Of a stretch of 64,000 nucleotides of DNA, positions 60,009 to 64,000 are shown one piece after another. Made by a program: the position numbers and the translations under genes. The notes beneath the pieces are model-generated. The model was not told where the DNA came from and searched no databases. It was given only the letters and a program-made list of their open reading frames with translations. The DNA comes from Sphingobium phenoxybenzoativorans (lineage in GTDB: Bacteria; Pseudomonadota; Alphaproteobacteria; Sphingomonadales; Sphingomonadaceae). The stretch lies in assembly GCF_001757355.1 (NCBI RefSeq), contig NZ_MINO01000001.1, positions 62,001 through 126,000 on the forward strand, given 5' to 3'. Numbering within the stretch: the stretch's first letter is position 1; the number at the start of each line of letters is the position of its first letter.

Positions 60009-60286
60009 TGGGGCGACCTCGGATCATATTCCCGACCACCGGGCGCAAAGTCGCCGATCCGCTGAGCGCGTTGGACAAGGATCATCAGATCATCGCGCAG
60101 GTCCCAGAGCCAGGCGACGTGATCGGCGTTCGCCATGTCGATGCCGAATGCCGGCGCTATGCCGCGTTCGTTGAGCTGGGTCTGCTCATGCAGCCAGTGG
60201 GCGGCTTCAGCAATGCGGCCAAGGTGACGGCAAGCCGATACCGTCGTGGCTGGCATGGGCGGGGGGAGAGAGGCGGAGGCTATCAT
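60005..60286 (-). CDS. Small 93-residue protein of the overlapping chain
   Basis: ATG 60286 overlaps the previous stop. Helical segments HLGRIAEAAHWLHEQTQLNE and DLRDDLMILVQRAQRIGD. No family recognised; overlaps on both sides make it credible. Confidence 0.65.
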   Translation of the reverse strand: MIASASLPPPMPATTVSACRHLGRIAEAAHWLHEQTQLNERGIAPAFGIDMANADHVAWLWDLRDDLMILVQRAQRIGDFAPGGREYDPRSPQ

Positions 60287-60597
60287 CCCGCGCCGCCTTG
60301 GCGATACATCGCCAGTTGGTGTGCCCTAATCGCCTCGACCTCGTTAACGGGTCCGAGGGTCTGATCTACGCCATATCTCGGAGGGGCTACCAAGATTTCG
60401 GTGTCAGCCTGAGCTTCGCCAAGGTCGAGCGGATCTCCATCTTCGATGTCGGTGTCCTCAAGGTCTGGGTCCCCATCAAGGGCGTCGAGCAGATCGATCG
60501 CCACTGTGATGAACGAGGCGAGGGCCCGGCGGTCAAAGCGGCCCAGGATCTGCACCACGGCCGGCAGGGATTTAGCGTGAAGCTGCGTCGCCATCAT
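60283..60597 (-). CDS. Acidic 104-residue protein of the overlapping chain
   Basis: ATG 60597 (or the next codon, also ATG). The middle is strongly acidic (DGDPDLEDTDIEDGDPLDLG). N-terminal LPAVVQILGRFDRRALASFI may be a helix. Possibly a DNA mimic or regulator; this is only composition-based. Four-base overlaps with both neighbours. Confidence 0.65.
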   Translation of the reverse strand: MMATQLHAKSLPAVVQILGRFDRRALASFITVAIDLLDALDGDPDLEDTDIEDGDPLDLGEAQADTEILVAPPRYGVDQTLGPVNEVEAIRAHQLAMYRQGGAG

Positions 60598-61022
60598 GCA
60601 TCATCTTCCAAACGACGGAAATCTTCGAGGAGGACCTCCATTACGTTACGGGTCATCAGAGTCGTGTTGTTCAGCTCGTACTTTTCGATCAGCTCGACCT
60701 TGATCGGGATGCCATCGAGATCAGGCGAGGGGGTCAATACCACTTCGATTGCTGCCATTTCTGCAGGCTCGTCGAACGCCTCCAGTTTTGCCTTCTCTGC
60801 CTCATTCATGGCAGCGTCTGCATGTTCCAGCATTAGCCGACGCGCCGGCTGCGTAAGACCGGGCAAACGGTCGATGCGCTGCTTTTCACGCTCCCAAAGA
60901 TCATTGGCTTTTGCCCATTCGCCAAAATGGTACTCGGCCTCGGCAAGCGCGGACAGTGCACGCCATCGGGAAAGCCGATGGCTCCAGAGCTGCCGATCGG
61001 GCAGAAATTCCGATATGGTCAT
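60594..61022 (-). CDS. Hypothetical helical 142-residue protein
   Basis: ATG 61022 overlaps the previous stop. Mostly helical (WRALSALAEAEYHFGEWAKA, then ARRLMLEHADAAMNEAEKAK). No domain recognised. Confidence 0.65.
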   Translation of the reverse strand: MTISEFLPDRQLWSHRLSRWRALSALAEAEYHFGEWAKANDLWEREKQRIDRLPGLTQPARRLMLEHADAAMNEAEKAKLEAFDEPAEMAAIEVVLTPSPDLDGIPIKVELIEKYELNNTTLMTRNVMEVLLEDFRRLEDDA

Positions 61023-61348
61023 CGCCGGCCCCCTTCTTTGGCCAGGCGAACATCTTCCACGTGCTGAGCAAGCCCGATGAGGGAAGAAATCCCGGTCAAC
61101 GCGTCGGAGACCAGTCTGGGATTAATCGAGAAATAATCGGCGACTGTTTGTCCGCCGGCGTCGTCGGCGATTTCATAAGACTGGGCCAAGACGGTGAGCA
61201 GAGCGAAGGCTTGAGCGAGGAAGGGGTCTGAGTCGCCTGATCCGAATGGGCATGTGCCAGCGATGCGAAGTTCTTCGATCTCGGGCAGCGGTTGGGTGGA
61301 TGCGGTTTTGACGCGCGGTGTCGATCCCGCTATTGCAGCGTGGTTCAT
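61019..61348 (-). CDS. Hypothetical 109-residue protein
   Basis: ATG 61348. Helical centre (DPFLAQAFALLTVLAQSYEI), ending in a basic tail. First of five genes linked by four-base overlaps. It may sense or regulate early functions of the element, but no family is recognised. Confidence 0.65.
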   Translation of the reverse strand: MNHAAIAGSTPRVKTASTQPLPEIEELRIAGTCPFGSGDSDPFLAQAFALLTVLAQSYEIADDAGGQTVADYFSINPRLVSDALTGISSLIGLAQHVEDVRLAKEGGRR

Positions 61349-61432
61349 TGGATTACCTTCTCGTGAATATGTCGGCGAGGTCTGGTGGCGACCGCCTCGT
61401 CGACAAATCGCCAGCTGGGCGCTGGCTCTCCG

Positions 61433-61618
61433 TTATCCGTTGGCAATTTGTGGCTGGAACGCAGCGTCCAGCAGCGACTTTCGTGAGTGAATTTTGCCGC
61501 CGATTTTGAATGACGGAATCTCGTTCTTGTAGATCAGGTGATAAGTAGCCCGCTCGGTTTTCCCGATGTGATGGGCAATCGCTGGCACGCCCGTTAACAA
61601 ATCCTCAGAAAGACTCAT
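61433..61618 (-). CDS. Excisionase-like helix-turn-helix protein (61 residues)
   Basis: From ATG 61618. VPAIAHHIGKTERATYHLIYK then IPSFKIGGKIHSRKSLLDA is the winged HTH_17 pattern of excisionases and Cox-like regulators. It is divergent from the regulator at 61728; two identical operator-like repeats lie between them. It probably directs excision and early transcription. Confidence 0.8.
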   Translation of the reverse strand: MSLSEDLLTGVPAIAHHIGKTERATYHLIYKNEIPSFKIGGKIHSRKSLLDAAFQPQIANG

Positions 61619-61642
61619 CTCATTAACCTTTCCGTTGTACAA

Positions 61643-61656
61643 GAATATCCCTATTC
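61643..61656. promoter_or_regulatory. Operator-like repeat, copy 1
   Basis: GAATATCCCTATTC: arms GAATA/TATTC around TCCC. It is embedded in a 17-base sequence, AAGAATATCCCTATTCC, that recurs exactly 50 bases downstream. Lies in the divergent promoter region of the element. Confidence 0.7.
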
Positions 61657-61692
61657 CCATTTCTCATACGATTTGCATCCCGTCAATACAAA

Positions 61693-61706
61693 GAATATCC
61701 CTATTC
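61693..61706. promoter_or_regulatory. Operator-like repeat, copy 2
   Basis: Second exact copy of the sequence at 61643. The 50-base distance is nearly five helical turns, so bound dimers would sit on the same face. It ends 21 bases before the ATG of the regulator at 61728. Confidence 0.7.
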
Positions 61707-61727
61707 CTAGTTGAGTGCGGAGTCGCA

Positions 61728-62351
61728 ATGCATCTTTCTTATCGCCACGTCGAAGACCTGATTGCCGAGTTGCACGGGATACCACCGTCGCGGCGAACAG
61801 CGTTATTGGGCCGCTTCAAGCATTTCAAACGGCTCGGATTTCCTGCGGGTGTTAACACAGGTAGGGGTAAGCCCGCGGATTACGATGTGAGCGCGGTGCT
61901 TCGGCTTCTCATAGCTTTTGAGCTTCTGCAGTTAGGGCAGACGCCGGAGAAAGCTATCGCGCTAATGAAGCTGATCGGCTTCCTTGTACTCGATGCTGCT
62001 GGGTATGCCGGTCTCAGGCTCACTACGGGGCCTGATCCCGATCTTGTTGGATCGGAGTCAAAAGGGGGTGAGGATTACTACATCGTTTTTGACCCAGTGG
62101 GTTTAAGTTCTCTGGCAAACCCTTACGACGAGGGCGAAATGGCTATGAGCACCATTTTCGGAACGCGCCAAGTTGACCTAGATGATTGGCAGGTGAATGG
62201 AGGGCGTAGGTTCGCCATCATAAGCACCACAAGCCTTCTCTCTAAAGTCTCAATTCACCTTAGGGACGTCGAAGGCATACCCTGCGCCGAGTTCGGAAAT
62301 GAACTTCTTAAGTGGGCGTATACCCTCGAATGGCAACCAAGAGATGACTAG
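61728..62351 (+). CDS. Putative element regulator (207 residues)
   Basis: ATG 61728 with GGAG six bases upstream. The first ~75 residues look like a DNA-binding helical domain (YRHVEDLIAELHGIPPSRRT, then FKHFKRLGFPAG), continuing with VSAVLRLLIAFELLQLGQTP; the second half is strand-rich. It sits where a repressor is expected: divergent from the excisionase-like gene and just before the integrase. Repressor function is inferred from position. It overlaps the integrase start by eight bases. Confidence 0.65.
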   Translation: MHLSYRHVEDLIAELHGIPPSRRTALLGRFKHFKRLGFPAGVNTGRGKPADYDVSAVLRLLIAFELLQLGQTPEKAIALMKLIGFLVLDAAGYAGLRLTTGPDPDLVGSESKGGEDYYIVFDPVGLSSLANPYDEGEMAMSTIFGTRQVDLDDWQVNGGRRFAIISTTSLLSKVSIHLRDVEGIPCAEFGNELLKWAYTLEWQPRDD

Positions 62352-63504
62352 CGTCCGCAAACGCACCTGGACGGCACCCAACGGTGAAGCCAAGACTGCA
62401 TGGCTTGTCGACTACACAGACAACGCCGGCAAGCGCCGCGCTAAGCAATTCGCCCGCAAGAAAGACGCCGACGCCTGGTCGGTCGGTGCTTCTTGGCAGG
62501 TCAGCCAAGGCATCCACACCGCCGATTCCCAATCGGTGACGGTATCTAAGGCGGCGGATCTCTGGATTGCGAAGGCTGAGGCCGACGATCGCGAGCGCTC
62601 GACGACAAAGCGCTACCGGGAGATCGCCGACATCCATATCATCCCATTCCTGGGTAAGTCGAAGCTATCGAAACTGACCAAGCCCATCATTGAGCAGTAC
62701 CGGGACGACTTAGTCGCGACTCGGTCGAAGGCGATGGCAGGGAAGGCTGTCCGAGCACTATCCAGCATCTTATCCGACGCCCAACGCCGTGGCTTGGTCG
62801 CCCAGAACGTCGCCAAGGACGTCAAAGTGGTCCGCAGGAGCCGTGAGAAGGGCAGGGTAGTCGTCCCTTCTCGTGAGGAGCTGAAGGCGATCCTGAAGGC
62901 TGCTACGGACGATGAAAAGCCGCTCATGATGGTGGCGATGCTTGCTGGTCTGCGATTTTCGGAGTTGGCAGGCCTACGATGGGCGGACATCGACTTTGCG
63001 AAGGCCACCATCTCCATCAACCAGCGGGCGGACCAGTGGGGTCAGATCGGGCCTCCCAAGAGCGCTGCCGGGTACCGGACGATCCCGATATCGTCGACCT
63101 TGATCACTACCCTGAAGGCGTGGAAGCTACGGGCAAAGCCGTCGGATAAGGATTTGGCATTTCCGAGCGCGACCGGCGGCCCTCAGCGCTACCAGAACGT
63201 CCTACGCCGCCTCTATATTCCTCTGCAGGTTCGCGCAGGCGTCAGTTTCCCAAAGCTTGATAAAACGGGCAAGCCGATGCTGGACGATGAGAAGCAGGTC
63301 GTCATGACCGGGAAGTACGGTTTCCATGCCCTTCGTCATGCCGCCGCCTCAAGCTGGATTGCTCAGCGAATCGATCTGAAGCGCCTGCAGGTCTGGATAG
63401 GGCATGAGAACATCCAGCTCACCATCGATACCTACGGACATCTGATTGTCGACGCTGGCGGCGACGCTGAACTGATAGCTGCAGCGGGAGCGGACCTCGC
63501 ATGA
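62344..63504 (+). CDS. Tyrosine-type site-specific integrase
   Basis: 386 residues from ATG 62344. An N-terminal Arm-binding/SAM-like part precedes the catalytic domain. Catalytic residues seen: Arg in AGLRFSELAGLRW, HALRHAAASSW (His-x2-Arg), His in WIGHENI, and the nucleophile Tyr in IDTYGHL. It mediates integration and excision of the element. No copy of the tRNA-Met 3' end was found nearby, so the site it uses is not known. It overlaps the FRG gene start. Confidence 0.95.
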   Translation: MTSVRKRTWTAPNGEAKTAWLVDYTDNAGKRRAKQFARKKDADAWSVGASWQVSQGIHTADSQSVTVSKAADLWIAKAEADDRERSTTKRYREIADIHIIPFLGKSKLSKLTKPIIEQYRDDLVATRSKAMAGKAVRALSSILSDAQRRGLVAQNVAKDVKVVRRSREKGRVVVPSREELKAILKAATDDEKPLMMVAMLAGLRFSELAGLRWADIDFAKATISINQRADQWGQIGPPKSAAGYRTIPISSTLITTLKAWKLRAKPSDKDLAFPSATGGPQRYQNVLRRLYIPLQVRAGVSFPKLDKTGKPMLDDEKQVVMTGKYGFHALRHAAASSWIAQRIDLKRLQVWIGHENIQLTIDTYGHLIVDAGGDAELIAAAGADLA

Positions 63505-64000
63505 CGGAAGTTGAGAAGGTGGATGACGACAGATTTGGAACGGTCTGGATTCCAAAGTCGTTTGACGAACTAATCGCGCTGACGGTTGACGCCGAAGGCG
63601 GGATAAATTCCGTTAGAATGTGGCGTGGGCAGGCTGATCAATCTTGGTTGTTACACAGTGGAATTTATCGGAAACTGATGCGAGTGAAACCCCCGGTCGC
63701 GGAGCAGTCGGTTTCTAGTCATGAAAAGCAGCTGCTTCGCGCTGCGACCCATAGGGGTTATCGACGGGTCGAGGGTCGGAATCTCACAGATTTCGAGTTG
63801 CTCGCGAGATTGCAACATCACGGTGCCGCCACGCGCCTAGTTGACACAACTCGAAGTATGTTGATCGGTCTCTACTTTGCCTGCTCAGAGCAATTTGACC
63901 GTGATGGCATGCTGTTCGGTATCCATACATGGCACCTAGGTGGTGGCGAGGGGGGCGCTTTGACCGAACCATATGACGTTCATGTCAAATCGCTTGCGAA
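63501..64000 (+). CDS. FRG-domain protein, truncated by the window end
   Basis: ATG 63501 overlaps the integrase stop (ATGA). 166 codons are present with no stop before the window end. FRG signature: MWRGQADQSWLLHSGIYRKL, then HEKQLLRAAT, and LQHHGAATRLVDTTRSMLIG followed by LYFAC. FRG domains (pfam08867) occur in known and predicted anti-phage systems and are thought to be nucleic-acid or nucleotide-acting. Here it would be a cargo gene expressed with the integrase (inference). The C-terminal part is not visible. Confidence 0.88.
   Translation, partial: MTEVEKVDDDRFGTVWIPKSFDELIALTVDAEGGINSVRMWRGQADQSWLLHSGIYRKLMRVKPPVAEQSVSSHEKQLLRAATHRGYRRVEGRNLTDFELLARLQHHGAATRLVDTTRSMLIGLYFACSEQFDRDGMLFGIHTWHLGGGEGGALTEPYDVHVKSLA

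Noticed and set aside
1-64000. CRISPR array or rRNA genes
   Set aside because: No regularly spaced 20-40 base repeats with unique spacers and no rRNA-like sequence were seen; the only dense short repeats are the 9-bp iterons.
63505-64000. Right-end duplicate of the tRNA-Met 3' end
   Set aside because: No match to the T-arm/acceptor sequence of the tRNA after the integrase, so the element end is not within the window or uses another site.

Overview
The window looks like a chromosomal stretch of a sphingomonad (Sphingobium, Novosphingobium or Sphingomonas; Alphaproteobacteria). The reasons are GC-rich alphaproteobacterial genes, an acidic-tailed L9, a run of Rieske oxygenases, SDRs and SnoaL-like proteins, REP-type hairpins of the kind seen in this family, and an alphaproteobacterial elongator tRNA-Met. 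No species is claimed.

Region 1 (1-23.2 kb) is a catabolic cluster for an unidentified hydrophobic, probably cyclic (terpenoid, steroid or aromatic) compound. It holds two Rieske oxygenase alpha subunits, a Rieske ferredoxin, a P450cam-like P450, four SDRs, three CurA-like MDR reductases, several SnoaL/NTF2-like proteins (one a tandem fusion), two acyl-CoA dehydrogenases, a thiolase with its DUF35 partner, an EthD protein, a xylose-isomerase-like protein and a complete E1alpha-E1beta-E2 2-oxoacid dehydrogenase. LuxR-type and GbsR/MarR-type regulators lie inside it, next to candidate operators. The inferred scheme is oxygenase attack, SDR/MDR redox steps and beta-oxidation-like thiolysis.

Region 2 (23.6-41 kb) is core genome: an exoribonuclease, a spermidine-synthase-like methyltransferase, rpsF-rpsR-rplI, an RcnB-like protein, PhoX, a MacAB-type efflux operon with an outer-membrane factor, fabD-fabG-acpP-fabF-mltG, a peroxiredoxin, a 2H phosphoesterase, a ferredoxin reductase and tRNA-Met(CAT).

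Region 3 (41-50 kb), directly after the tRNA, is accessory DNA rich in tiny overlapping genes. It contains an excisionase-like HTH operon headed by a gene with an in-frame amber codon, a large protein whose N-terminus matches the Thr1/Asp17/Lys33 layout of proteasome/HslV hydrolases, a flippase-glycosyltransferase module bracketed by two ~106-bp diverged direct repeats, and a stand-alone ATP-dependent DNA ligase with an unknown partner.

Region 4 (50-64 kb) is an integrative phage-like element, perhaps a satellite. It has a tyrosine integrase, a divergent regulator with paired operators, an excisionase-like HTH gene, a chain of small overlapping genes, a RepA-like ATPase whose 3' end carries ten 9-bp iteron-like repeats, and a 1587-residue tailspike-like protein. 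No capsid, portal or terminase gene is visible. An FRG-domain gene, a domain found in anti-phage systems, overlaps the integrase stop and runs off the window end.
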